Shown one piece after another: positions 11,475-20,560 of a stretch of DNA of 64,000 nucleotides. The DNA is from Chitinophagaceae bacterium (GTDB taxonomy: Bacteria > Bacteroidota > Bacteroidia > Chitinophagales > Chitinophagaceae), in assembly GCA_947459295.1 (NCBI GenBank), contig CANHCY010000002.1, positions 40,469-104,468 of the forward strand, given 5' to 3'. Position 1 is the stretch's first letter. Every line of letters starts with the position of its first letter. A program made the translations under genes and the position numbers. A model generated the notes under the pieces. That model saw only the letters and a program-made list of their open reading frames with translations. It searched no databases and had not been told where the DNA came from.

Positions 11475-12959
11475 TTATTGATTGTTTTTGATTTGAAGCG
11501 CCAATTGTTGTTCCCAATTTAGATATGCTTCTGTGTAATTTGTATTTGCTGCTGGCTCAATAGTGGTTAATGGCTTGCTATTAACAAAAGCTTCCTCAAT
11601 TGTAGCATATACTTTCGCACCATAGCCTGCTCCAATAGCAGCACCCTTGCTTCCATCTGTGTGGTACAGCTCAAGAGGTACCTGGAGTGTATTTACAAAA
11701 CAGTCCACAAAAACATCACTTAAAAACATATTGGCTTTACCCGCTCTAATAACTGTTGGCTGTACACCGTTTTGCTGTAGTACCTTAAAACCATATTGCA
11801 TGGCAAATACAACACCTTCCTGAACCGCACGAAACAAATGTGCCGCTTGATGTCTATTAAAATCGAGCCCCAATATAAGTGCCCCAATATTTTTATTATG
11901 GAGCATACGTTCCGACCCATTACCAAACGGAAGCACGGCAACACCATCAGACCCTGGCGCAACAGATGCAGCAAGTGTATTCATCTCGTTATAACTACTA
12001 GCACCCAATTTATGTTTCATCCAACTATTTGAAATGCCTGCACCATTAATGCATAAAAGCACACCAATGCTGTTTTGATCAAGTGTATGATTGACGTGTG
12101 CAAATGAATTAACCCTTGAGGCGGTATCGGCTTGTAAACTATCTGACACCGCATAGATAACCGCCGAAGTGCCTGCTGTTGCTGCTACTTCGCCAGGCTT
12201 TACTACATTTAATGAAAGTGCATTGTTTTGTTGATCACCAGCTTTATAGGTTACTGGAATTCCTTTTGGAAGGCCCAATGTGGTAGCAATATTGTCACTC
12301 AAATAACCATGCGTGTCAAATACATTTTTGATTATAGGAATATGCTGCGCATCGAGTCCGTAATATTCCATTACAGCAGCAGACAAACAATTGTTTTTAA
12401 AATCCCAAAACATACCTTCAGATAACGCCGCAATTGTGGTGGTAATTTCTCCGGTTAATTTCATTGAAATAAAATCGCCGGGAAGCATCATCTTATGAAT
12501 TTGATCATAACGTTCAGGTTCATTTTGTTTGACCCATGCAAGTTTTGAAGCTGTGAAATTTCCGGGAGAATTTAGTAAATGACTAAGGCAATAATCTTGC
12601 CCAATTGTTTCAAATGCTTTTTCACCAAGTGCTACCGCTCTATTGTCACACCAAATAATACTATCTCTAATTACGTTATGATTACTGTCTACAAGCACGA
12701 GCCCATGCATCTGATAGGCAATGCCAATGGCGCCAATATCAGCCGGATTAAAAGCTCCTGTTGCATTTGCTTTTAAAATGGCAGCCTGAACATCTTGCCA
12801 CCATACATTGGGAGACTGCTCGGCCCAGCCCGGCTGGTGAGAAATAATAGCAGCTTCGGTTTCAGGGTGTTGTACAGTAGCCAAGACTTTACCATTACTG
12901 GCGTCCATTACAGACACTTTTACAGAAGAAGTGCCCAAATCTATTCCTAATAATAACAT
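11475..12959 (-). CDS. xylB: Xylulokinase
   Basis: MLLLGIDLGTSSVKVSVMD FGGY-kinase N-terminus, WWQDVQAAI, IGIAYQMHGLVLVD; start placed at the second Met of the ORF. Confidence 0.93.
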   Translation of the reverse strand: MLLLGIDLGTSSVKVSVMDASNGKVLATVQHPETEAAIISHQPGWAEQSPNVWWQDVQAAILKANATGAFNPADIGAIGIAYQMHGLVLVDSNHNVIRDSIIWCDNRAVALGEKAFETIGQDYCLSHLLNSPGNFTASKLAWVKQNEPERYDQIHKMMLPGDFISMKLTGEITTTIAALSEGMFWDFKNNCLSAAVMEYYGLDAQHIPIIKNVFDTHGYLSDNIATTLGLPKGIPVTYKAGDQQNNALSLNVVKPGEVAATAGTSAVIYAVSDSLQADTASRVNSFAHVNHTLDQNSIGVLLCINGAGISNSWMKHKLGASSYNEMNTLAASVAPGSDGVAVLPFGNGSERMLHNKNIGALILGLDFNRHQAAHLFRAVQEGVVFAMQYGFKVLQQNGVQPTVIRAGKANMFLSDVFVDCFVNTLQVPLELYHTDGSKGAAIGAGYGAKVYATIEEAFVNSKPLTTIEPAANTNYTEAYLNWEQQLALQIKNNQ

Positions 12960-13047
12960 ACAATACAGCGGTAAGGATGAACTCAAATTGAGTCCTTAAT
13001 ATTACTTAATTAGTAGCGAAAAATAGAAGAAAAAAGGAAAAGATTAT

Positions 13048-13122
13048 TGGTGGCCTCGTCAGGAATCGAACCTGAATCTGGAGCTTCGGAAACTCTTATA
13101 CTATCCATTGTACTACGAGGCC
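13048..13122 (-). tRNA. tRNA-Arg (anticodon CCG), CCA encoded
   Basis: Minus strand GGCCTCGTAGTACAATGGATAGTATAAGAGTTTCCGAAGCTCCAGATTCAGGTTCGATTCCTGACGAGGCCACCA: 7-bp acceptor stem, GGTTCGATTCC T arm, TTCCGAA anticodon loop, CCA at 13048-13050. Confidence 0.9.
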
Positions 13123-13176
13123 AATTGCAAGATGGGTGCAAAAATAATTGAATTGCAAATACACCACCCTTTTAAT

Positions 13177-14352
13177 TCAGGACCGCCGCCGCTTTAGACC
13201 TAGTAGTGCTTGAATGGCCGCGGGCAAAAAAATACGCGTAGGGACAGAAGACATAATAAGTAAATCGTCTAACAAAGATGATTCATTGTTTAAAAAACGA
13301 AAAACACGGTCTGGCGGATTTTTAGAAAATATAGCAGTAAAGATGCTAGCCCCATCTAATTTTTGGTCTTGTAGTACCCTAAGTAATACCGAGTCGTATA
13401 ATTGAAACTTTTTTTGAGCAAAAGAATTAGCCCTTAATGGATTAACACCCGCCACTACATCTGCTACAATGGTTTTTGTTTTTTCTTGGATAAAATGAAA
13501 AGCATAGCCACTGCTCCCTTTAACCTGTCCACCCGCAACACCAATGTTGATAAGGTTTCCAGCGCCGCTCAAAAAAGAATAATTGGTCATAGGAATTTTA
13601 CCAAACTCATGATGCGTAACCTGGTAATCGATACTGCCATATGTTTTTTGGATATAATCAGTAATCGCTTTGTCGTATTCTTTTTCTTCTAAAATATTTT
13701 TGGTAAAGAGCGTATACTCTACAAGTGCTGTAGTAGGCGTGGTAGGCATCACATACATAAACGTAGTGCCCTCTGTTTGATCTACGGTAAAATCCATGAG
13801 CGTTGCTACCGCGTCATTGAAGACAGGTGTTACTGTTTTAATTTCAAAGCCTTTAAAATGCTGCCATAAAAAATAATCGGAAGCCTTTTGAGCCAGCACA
13901 TTGGCCGGCTCAAATAAAATACTATTAAAAACTTTTGAAGCTGAAAGGGTTTGGTTTTCTAGCACCACTTTAGCGCCAACAACATCTGAATGAACAGCAA
14001 GCACCCGCTCTGTACAAAAAGAAATATTATTTTTTGTTGCTGCTTTTTCTAATACATGGCTATATAAATCGATGCCGCGTATCATTTTATAAGTAAACGG
14101 AGATAAGTTTAATTCGTTTGTGTACGAAGGAGCTATAAACGAAACATGATTCCATTTTTTAATTACGATGGGCTCAAAAATATCAGGTTCTTTTTCCCAA
14201 AAACACCAGGTTCGATCATTGGTATTTTTTTTCGCCGCATCAATCACTAAAATTTGAGCAGTATCAAAAAAAGGATGTTGCATCATGCGCATTAGAAGAC
14301 TTAGTCCCGCTAATCCCGCGCCTGTAATAATATAATCGTAATGAGATTTCAA
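13177..14352 (-). CDS. crtY: Lycopene beta-cyclase (CrtY family)
   Basis: YDYIITGAGLAGLSLLMRM dinucleotide fold, DRTWCFWE, GVAGGQVKGSSGYAFHFIQ; carotenoid cluster context. Confidence 0.88.
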   Translation of the reverse strand: MKSHYDYIITGAGLAGLSLLMRMMQHPFFDTAQILVIDAAKKNTNDRTWCFWEKEPDIFEPIVIKKWNHVSFIAPSYTNELNLSPFTYKMIRGIDLYSHVLEKAATKNNISFCTERVLAVHSDVVGAKVVLENQTLSASKVFNSILFEPANVLAQKASDYFLWQHFKGFEIKTVTPVFNDAVATLMDFTVDQTEGTTFMYVMPTTPTTALVEYTLFTKNILEEKEYDKAITDYIQKTYGSIDYQVTHHEFGKIPMTNYSFLSGAGNLINIGVAGGQVKGSSGYAFHFIQEKTKTIVADVVAGVNPLRANSFAQKKFQLYDSVLLRVLQDQKLDGASIFTAIFSKNPPDRVFRFLNNESSLLDDLLIMSSVPTRIFLPAAIQALLGLKRRRS

Positions 14353-14360
14353 TAAAGGCC

Positions 14361-14846
14361 TTATTCTTGGTTTTGATGGGCTTGATTTTGTAAGGCTTCG
14401 TCTTTGCGTACTTTATCCCAGTATTTTTTTGCTACAAGCAGCATACCAAAGCTTTCACCATCTTCTTTACCGAGGTGCTTGTGGTGCATTTTGTGTGCCC
14501 ATCTGATAGCCTTGATATATTTATTGTTGGATCTGGTAAACAGTTTAAAACGCTGATGGATAATAATCTCGTGGACTAAAAAATAAGCAAAACCATACAT
14601 AGCTATGCCGGCACCAATACCTACCGACCAGTAATTTTGCGCTATACTACCCAGCATGATACAAAGCCAGCTTGGAATGGCAAATATTAGAAAGAAGGCA
14701 TCATTTTTTTCGAAAAAACCGTCACTTTTTTGGTGATGGTCTTCATGTAAATACCATAAAAAGCCATGCATGACATATTTATGCGTAGCCCATGTAATAG
14801 GTTCCATCAATAAAAAAACGCCGATCGCAACAAAAACATAGATCAT
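14361..14846 (-). CDS. crtZ: Beta-carotene hydroxylase (CrtZ, fatty acid hydroxylase superfamily)
   Basis: THKYVMHGFLWYLHEDHH, VHEIIIHQRF and HKMHHKHLG histidine motifs; start at second Met overlaps the upstream gene by 4 nt. Confidence 0.88.
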   Translation of the reverse strand: MIYVFVAIGVFLLMEPITWATHKYVMHGFLWYLHEDHHQKSDGFFEKNDAFFLIFAIPSWLCIMLGSIAQNYWSVGIGAGIAMYGFAYFLVHEIIIHQRFKLFTRSNNKYIKAIRWAHKMHHKHLGKEDGESFGMLLVAKKYWDKVRKDEALQNQAHQNQE

Positions 14847-15541
14847 GGTAGATAATTTCGAAGTGTTAAAAAAAACAGCACTTGAATACATAACAAATGT
14901 AGTGCAAAAGGGTTGGCTTTAGGTTGCTCCCATTTTCTAAATAAAATGAGCAAACCGGCACTCACTAAAAACCAACATACATAATTATACATAGGAATGT
15001 CTAATGATAACCAGGTCCAAAATCCAAGTTTAACAGCAACCGGCTCCATTAACCAATCAAATAAAACGGCTACAATAGCTGCATCTATTACAAATGCTAC
15101 ATTTTCGATCCGTTTAGGCACCCCTTCCCCTTCTTTTAAAAACCGGTGTTGTAACCAGCGGTGTAACATGGTCATTATAGTGCCGGCACAAAAAACAACT
15201 ACAAACCAGTTCATGCCAATCGTAAATGGCACATTCATAAAACCAGGGCCTAATACTTTTCCATAAAAATATGATCCAAATAATAAACCGGTATGCACGC
15301 CAATAATTTCTGAGAGCATGCCGGTAGCAAATGCGGCAATAAAAAAGTACCAAAATTTGGATGATAAACTGGGTTGATTCCATAGGAGCAGCACAAACAT
15401 GATACAAAGATTGAGTGGTGTGTTGGCAACAAACCAAGCTGATTGGTCAGAAATCAATATGCCAAGTAATCCACTCACATGAAAAAGCAGTGCTATAAAA
15501 ACAGAAATGGTAAGTTTATATTGATCTATAAAAAGCCTCAT
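14843..15541 (-). CDS. Carotenoid biosynthesis protein, CruF-like (PF04240-type)
   Basis: Multi-pass membrane protein with EIIGVHTGLLFGSYFYGKVLGPGFMNVPFTIGMNW and DWLMEPVAVKLGFWTW; cluster context. Confidence 0.82.
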   Translation of the reverse strand: MRLFIDQYKLTISVFIALLFHVSGLLGILISDQSAWFVANTPLNLCIMFVLLLWNQPSLSSKFWYFFIAAFATGMLSEIIGVHTGLLFGSYFYGKVLGPGFMNVPFTIGMNWFVVVFCAGTIMTMLHRWLQHRFLKEGEGVPKRIENVAFVIDAAIVAVLFDWLMEPVAVKLGFWTWLSLDIPMYNYVCWFLVSAGLLILFRKWEQPKANPFALHLLCIQVLFFLTLRNYLP

Positions 15542-17022
15542 AACCTCCTATCTTTTGCCACTAAATTACTCATTATTTCTGCACTTTTTAAACAAAGCGG
15601 AATACCACCACCTGGGTGCACACTGCCACCCACAAAATAGAGGCCCTGATACTGTTTGCTAAAATTAGGATGCCTCAAAAATGCAGCCATGGGCGCGTTG
15701 GAACTCGTGCCATACAAAGACCCTTGATATGATGCCGTGTTGGCTTCAATTAATAATGGATCTAATATTTTTTCTGTTTCAATTAAAGGCTCAATCGGTT
15801 CGCCAAGCATGCGTTCAAGTTTTGCAAGCACTTCTTTTTTTACAGCGGCGGTAATTGATGCCCAGTCCTGCCCTGTATTGGCAGGCACATTCACCATCAC
15901 AAACCAGTTTTGTTTACCAGCTGGCGCTTGAATACCTGGCTCACATACAGAAGTAATATTGATATAAACAGTTGGATCATTGAAAGGAATTTTTACATCA
16001 AACAAATGCGTAAACTCGGCTTCATAGTTTTCTGTAAAAAAAATATTGTGTAAACTAAGCTGCGGAAACTCTTTTTTAATACCCCAATAAAATATTAAGG
16101 CGCTGCTGCTCCGTTCTTGTTTTAAAATTTGCTGCGCCTTTGATGGCTCCGCTAATAAATTAAGATAGGTGAAGTAAACGTCTGCGTTACTCACAACTAC
16201 ACCGGCAGCTACTGCTTCATCATTTACCACCACCCCTGTTACTTTATTATGTTGAGTTGTTATTTTTTGAACCGGGCTATTAAAATAAAACTGAACTCCT
16301 ATTTTTTTTGCTACCGCCGCCAGGGTATTGGTAATTGAAATCATGCCACCGGATGGATAAAAGCTTCCTTCGTTGTGCTCCAAATGTGCAATCAATGTAA
16401 GCATGCTAGGCGCCACATAAGGGTTGCTACCATTGTAGGTAGCGTACCTGTTAAAAAGTTGCACTAGTTTTTTGGAACTAAATGAACGCTCATTGTGTTT
16501 ATGCATCGACCTTGTAACATAAGGTAATTTAAATGCACCTAGCGCCGACAAAAGCGGAATTTTAAAGAGCGTAGAAAATTTATGTAACGAATGATTTAAA
16601 AATACCTGACCAATACGGGTATATAATTTTTCGGAAGCAGCTAAATAATTTTTGATGCTGCTAACCGGTTCTCCCGTTTTAATATGTGCTTCTTTAGCAA
16701 ATAAATCAGGATCAGCAGACGCCTCAATAAAAGTACCATCTTCATAAAAATAATGACAGGATACCGGCATTTTCTGGTAGGTAAAATAATCAGATAGTTT
16801 TTCTCCTACTAAGGCAAGTAGTGCCTCTAATTGATGTGGCTGGGTAAATAAACTAGGGCCTGTATCAAACTGATATCCTTTTTCTGAAAAAAAGCCAAGC
16901 TTACCTCCTGGCTTATCTGATTTTTCGTAGACATGCACTTCGTATCCCTGCGCCACCAACCTAATACTAGCTGCAAGTCCTGCAATACCGGAACCAATAA
17001 CCACTGCTTTTCTAGGCTGCAT
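15538..17022 (-). CDS. crtD: Phytoene desaturase-family protein, probably CrtD-type carotenoid 3,4-desaturase
   Basis: FAD-binding VVIGSGIAGLAASIRLVAQGYEVHVYEKSDKPGGK and C-terminal LYFVGGSVHPGGGIPLCLKSAEI. Second CrtI-family paralogue beside CruF-like gene; the CrtD assignment is from context. Confidence 0.75.
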   Translation of the reverse strand: MQPRKAVVIGSGIAGLAASIRLVAQGYEVHVYEKSDKPGGKLGFFSEKGYQFDTGPSLFTQPHQLEALLALVGEKLSDYFTYQKMPVSCHYFYEDGTFIEASADPDLFAKEAHIKTGEPVSSIKNYLAASEKLYTRIGQVFLNHSLHKFSTLFKIPLLSALGAFKLPYVTRSMHKHNERSFSSKKLVQLFNRYATYNGSNPYVAPSMLTLIAHLEHNEGSFYPSGGMISITNTLAAVAKKIGVQFYFNSPVQKITTQHNKVTGVVVNDEAVAAGVVVSNADVYFTYLNLLAEPSKAQQILKQERSSSALIFYWGIKKEFPQLSLHNIFFTENYEAEFTHLFDVKIPFNDPTVYINITSVCEPGIQAPAGKQNWFVMVNVPANTGQDWASITAAVKKEVLAKLERMLGEPIEPLIETEKILDPLLIEANTASYQGSLYGTSSNAPMAAFLRHPNFSKQYQGLYFVGGSVHPGGGIPLCLKSAEIMSNLVAKDRRL

Positions 17023-17551
17023 GTATTTTATTTTGCGGATCTGCCATCCATACTTTTAATGTAGGATAAGCGATATGAAACCATGCAGTAAAACGGTCTG
17101 GCATTTGCTGCATTTGTTCCTCTAATTCCTTCACTGTCATAAATGAGTAAGCAGCCACTTCGTTTGGATTAAAATGTATGGGACCTTCATAGATCCCTGT
17201 AAACACATGATCAAACTCATGCTCTGTTAACCCGTTATCAAATGCTGCTTTATACGTAAAGTCAAATGCTTTGCTAAGGCTTGTTGTAAATCCCATTTCC
17301 TCTTGTAACCTTCTGTTAGCTGCCTCCGCAACCTGCTCACCGGGCTTTGGATGACTACAACAGGTATTGGTCCAAAGTCCGCCACTATGGTATTTTGATA
17401 ACGCGCGTTGTTGCATTAACAGATCACCATTTTTATTGAAAACAAAAACACTAAATGCTCTATGAAGTACCGCCTGTTCGTGTGCCGCCATTTTTTCCAT
17501 GGTACCAATGGCCTCATCTTTTTCATTGACCAGCACTACTTCTTCTAACAT
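17012..17551 (-). CDS. idi: Isopentenyl-diphosphate delta-isomerase, type I
   Basis: LHRAFSVFVFNKNGDLLMQQRALSKYHSGGLWTNTCCSHPKPGE. Confidence 0.95.
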   Translation of the reverse strand: MLEEVVLVNEKDEAIGTMEKMAAHEQAVLHRAFSVFVFNKNGDLLMQQRALSKYHSGGLWTNTCCSHPKPGEQVAEAANRRLQEEMGFTTSLSKAFDFTYKAAFDNGLTEHEFDHVFTGIYEGPIHFNPNEVAAYSFMTVKELEEQMQQMPDRFTAWFHIAYPTLKVWMADPQNKIHAA

Positions 17552-17562
17552 AAGTGCAAGTT

Positions 17563-18399
17563 TTATAAAATATTTAATTGACTTCTAATACCCGCTTTTG
17601 CAAGTATAAATGCCTTGCCATAATCTGGAATACGCACACGTGATTCTAAAATATGTGCAGGCTCAAGGCGCTGTATTTTTTTAAACAAAGAGAGATAATA
17701 TTTATAAGCGACGTACACACCAAATCTCGCTTTGATAGGTAAATTTAAAATGCCCGCATAAGCTTCATCAAAATCTTTTTGAATGTCCTGCTCAATGGCT
17801 AATTTATCGGCGTGGGTAAAATTGGCGAAATCGCAATCTGGAAAATACATGCGGTCTAGCCCCTCAAAATCTGCTTTTACATCACGTAAAAAATTAACTT
17901 TCTGAAATGCAGATCCTAAACTTTTGGCCGCTGGCTTTAAAGCATCATACTGCGCCTGATTGCCTTCACAAAAAATATACAAACACATCAGACCTACTAC
18001 TTCGGCACTGCCGTAAATATAGGTTTCATAGCCTGCTCTATCGTAGGTATGTTTTCCTAAATCAAGTTCCATGCTATACAGGAAAGCATCGATTAGTGCA
18101 TGGTCAATACCGTACTGGTTAACGGTCATTTGAAAGCTATGTAAGATTGGATTTAAACTAATGCCTCTTTCGATAGCATCGTAGGTTGCTTTTTTAAATT
18201 CTTCAAATAAAAGCGCTTTATCAAATCCATGAAAAGTGTCTACAATTTCATCAGCAAAACGAACAAAACCGTAAATATTACAAATAGGTGTACGTAAGTC
18301 TTTATGCAACAATTTTATGGCCGAAGAAAAGCTGGTGCTATACTTTTCGGTCGTTATTCTACTAAAATCCTGACTCACTTCATGAAACAGGTCCATCAT
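17563..18399 (-). CDS. crtB: Phytoene synthase
   Basis: NIYGFVRFADEIVDTFHGFD, YIYGSAEVVGLMCLYIFC, LGSAFQKVNFLRDVKADFEGLDRMYFP. Confidence 0.93.
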   Translation of the reverse strand: MMDLFHEVSQDFSRITTEKYSTSFSSAIKLLHKDLRTPICNIYGFVRFADEIVDTFHGFDKALLFEEFKKATYDAIERGISLNPILHSFQMTVNQYGIDHALIDAFLYSMELDLGKHTYDRAGYETYIYGSAEVVGLMCLYIFCEGNQAQYDALKPAAKSLGSAFQKVNFLRDVKADFEGLDRMYFPDCDFANFTHADKLAIEQDIQKDFDEAYAGILNLPIKARFGVYVAYKYYLSLFKKIQRLEPAHILESRVRIPDYGKAFILAKAGIRSQLNIL

Positions 18400-19889
18400 A
18401 GTTGTTTGTTTTTATTTGTTGAATAATGTTTTACAACTTGACCTGCTACCACTTCTCCACTTATCAAACTTGGTGGTACACCTGGTCCCGGAACGGTTAG
18501 CTGTCCGGTGTAAAATAAATTTTTTACTTTTTTACTACGGCAGCTTGGTTTTAAAACAGCTGTTTGTAGTAAAGTATTTGCAAGACCATATGCGTTTCCT
18601 TTGAAAGCATGGTAATCAAAGATAAAATCTGATTGCGCAAAAGATCGTTTATATACAATGGCATCTTTTACTGATTGACCGAGCCTCTTTTCGATGCGGG
18701 TTAACATCTGGTCTAAATATTTTTCACGTACTTCTTCTGTATCTCCTGCTAGACCGGTTGCCACTGGCATCAATAAAAATATATTTTCATGTCCTTCAGG
18801 TGCAGAGGTAGCATCGGTTACAGATGTTACACTCATGTAAAAGAGTGGATCGGTGGGCCAAGTTTTTGTAGTGTAAATTTCGGCGCCATGCACTTCAAAA
18901 GAAGTATCAAAAAATAGAGTATGGTGCTGAGCCCCTACTAATTTTTTATTGAGTCCAATATAATATATGAGACAACTAGGTGCCATCACACGAGAATCCC
19001 AATAAGCGGCGCTGTAAGACTGCGCAGCAGCAGGAAGTAGCGCTGTTTCGATATGGTGGTAATCGGCGCCGCCAATAATTACGTCTGCTTGAAAATTACC
19101 TTTGCTTGTACAAACGCGTGTAGCGATTTTATTTTCTACTTCTATAGAAGTGACTTCGTGTTCAAATTTAAATTTTACCCCTAGTGATAGGGCTAAATCA
19201 TACATACCTTCAACAATATTGTACATACCGGTAGATGGGTACCAAGTTCCGCCTTTAATGTCGGCGTAATTCATAAGCGAATAAAGTGCAGGTGTATGTT
19301 CTGGTAAAGCGCCTAAAAACAAAACAGGAAACTCCATGAGTTCGCGCAGTTTTGGATTTGTAAAATGTTTGGCAACGTGTTTTTTAATAGACGTAAAAAC
19401 ATCAAGTTTAAAAATACCTTTTATTAATTCCCAATCTATAAATTCAGTTAAGGATTGACTAGGTTTATGCACCAGCTTATTAATACCCACTTCATATTTG
19501 TACGCTGCTTCTGCTAAAAATAAATCGAGTTGAACGCCAGCGCCTGGTTCAATTTTTTCAAATAAAGCTTTAAGTTCATTGTAATTAGCCGGAATATCTA
19601 CAGGACCATCAGGCCAGTATACACGGTAAGAAGGATCTAGTCGTATAAGCTTGTAATAGTCGGATACCTTCTTATTAAACTGATTGAAATAACGTTCAAA
19701 AACATCGGGCATCCAGTACCAACTTGGACCCATATCAAATGTAAAACCGGCGGTCTTATATCTTCTGGCCCTTCCGCCTGGCATTTCATGTTTTTCTAAT
19801 ACAGTAACATCCCAGCCTGCTTTGGCCATAAAAGACGCAGCAGACAAGCCGGCAAAGCCGCTTCCAATAATAATAACGGATTGTTTCAA
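18396..19889 (-). CDS. crtI: Phytoene desaturase
   Basis: VIIIGSGFAGLSAASFMAKAGWDVTVLEKHEMPGGRARRYKTAGFTFDMGPSWYWMPDVFERYF and LFYTGQLTVPGPGVPPSLISGEV. Confidence 0.95.
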   Translation of the reverse strand: MKQSVIIIGSGFAGLSAASFMAKAGWDVTVLEKHEMPGGRARRYKTAGFTFDMGPSWYWMPDVFERYFNQFNKKVSDYYKLIRLDPSYRVYWPDGPVDIPANYNELKALFEKIEPGAGVQLDLFLAEAAYKYEVGINKLVHKPSQSLTEFIDWELIKGIFKLDVFTSIKKHVAKHFTNPKLRELMEFPVLFLGALPEHTPALYSLMNYADIKGGTWYPSTGMYNIVEGMYDLALSLGVKFKFEHEVTSIEVENKIATRVCTSKGNFQADVIIGGADYHHIETALLPAAAQSYSAAYWDSRVMAPSCLIYYIGLNKKLVGAQHHTLFFDTSFEVHGAEIYTTKTWPTDPLFYMSVTSVTDATSAPEGHENIFLLMPVATGLAGDTEEVREKYLDQMLTRIEKRLGQSVKDAIVYKRSFAQSDFIFDYHAFKGNAYGLANTLLQTAVLKPSCRSKKVKNLFYTGQLTVPGPGVPPSLISGEVVAGQVVKHYSTNKNKQL

Positions 19890-19912
19890 AGTCCAATAAA
19901 ATTAAGCAAAAA

Positions 19913-20413
19913 TTAGTAGCGGTGCAACTGATTTTTTAGGAGCTTACGTGCAAAGTGTATCCTGCTTTTGATGGTACCAAGTGGCTCATTTAACATGTCA
20001 GCAATTTCATGGTATTTATAGCCATCAAAATATAAAAGAAAAGGATTTTTAAAAATAATTGGTAAGCTATGAATGGCTTCTTGTACTTCTTTTAAATTAA
20101 GTTTTGCAACAGCCTCATTGCTAACAGATGTTTGGTTATTGTCAATTAAAAAATCGTTCGGGGTATTATCAAAAACAGTGGCTTGCTTCGATTTTTTGCG
20201 GTAATCATTGATAAAAATATTACGCATAATGGTATACAACCAAGCCTTAATATTGGTGCCCACGTTGTATTTATCCTTATTAGCAAGCGCTCTAAACAGT
20301 GTTTCCTGCACCAAATCTTTAGCTGACTCGTTATCACGTGTAAGCGTAAAAGCAAATGGCTTTAAGAATGTCGTGTTATTGATGATGAGCTCGTTAAATT
20401 CGGGAGTAGACAT
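19913..20413 (-). CDS. ECF-type RNA polymerase sigma factor
   Basis: Sigma2 (DLVQETLFRALANKDKYNVGTNIKAWLYTIMRNIFINDYRK) and sigma4 (YHEIADMLNEPLGTIKSRIHFARKLL); start at MSTPEFNE. 23 nt upstream of crtI. Confidence 0.92.
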   Translation of the reverse strand: MSTPEFNELIINNTTFLKPFAFTLTRDNESAKDLVQETLFRALANKDKYNVGTNIKAWLYTIMRNIFINDYRKKSKQATVFDNTPNDFLIDNNQTSVSNEAVAKLNLKEVQEAIHSLPIIFKNPFLLYFDGYKYHEIADMLNEPLGTIKSRIHFARKLLKNQLHRY

Positions 20414-20447
20414 TTTGTTTAATTTTATAAAACCAAAGTTAAACAAA
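20414..20447. promoter_or_regulatory. Inverted repeat TTTGTTTAA-N16-TTAAACAAA, candidate operator (proximal), overlapping a minus-strand TAACTTTG -7 box
   Basis: TTTGTTTAA at 20414-20422 and TTAAACAAA at 20439-20447; minus-strand TAACTTTG (TAnnTTTG consensus) at 20434-20441. Confidence 0.65.
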
Positions 20448-20468
20448 GAAAGGGATCCCGCAATCAAT

Positions 20469-20502
20469 TTTGTTTAATTTTTTAAAATAAATATTAAACA
20501 AA
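20469..20502. promoter_or_regulatory. Inverted repeat TTTGTTTAA-N16-TTAAACAAA, candidate operator (distal)
   Basis: TTTGTTTAA at 20469-20477 and TTAAACAAA at 20494-20502; same 16-nt spacer, 55 bp from the proximal copy. Confidence 0.65.
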
Positions 20503-20528
20503 TAAGGAGCTGAAAATCAGCTCCTTAT
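20502..20528 (-). terminator. Hairpin downstream of the carH-like gene
   Basis: ATAAGGAGCTGA-AAA-TCAGCTCCTTAT, 12-bp perfect stem, with a T-rich minus-strand flank. Confidence 0.65.
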
Positions 20529-20560
20529 GAAAAATAGATGGTTAAATCGATGTTTTTTGA

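Noticed and set aside
15114-15437. Overlapping ORFs inside the cruF-like gene (15114-15437, 15250-15432, 14997-15266)
   Set aside because: Shadow frames of a well-supported CDS with no family similarity.
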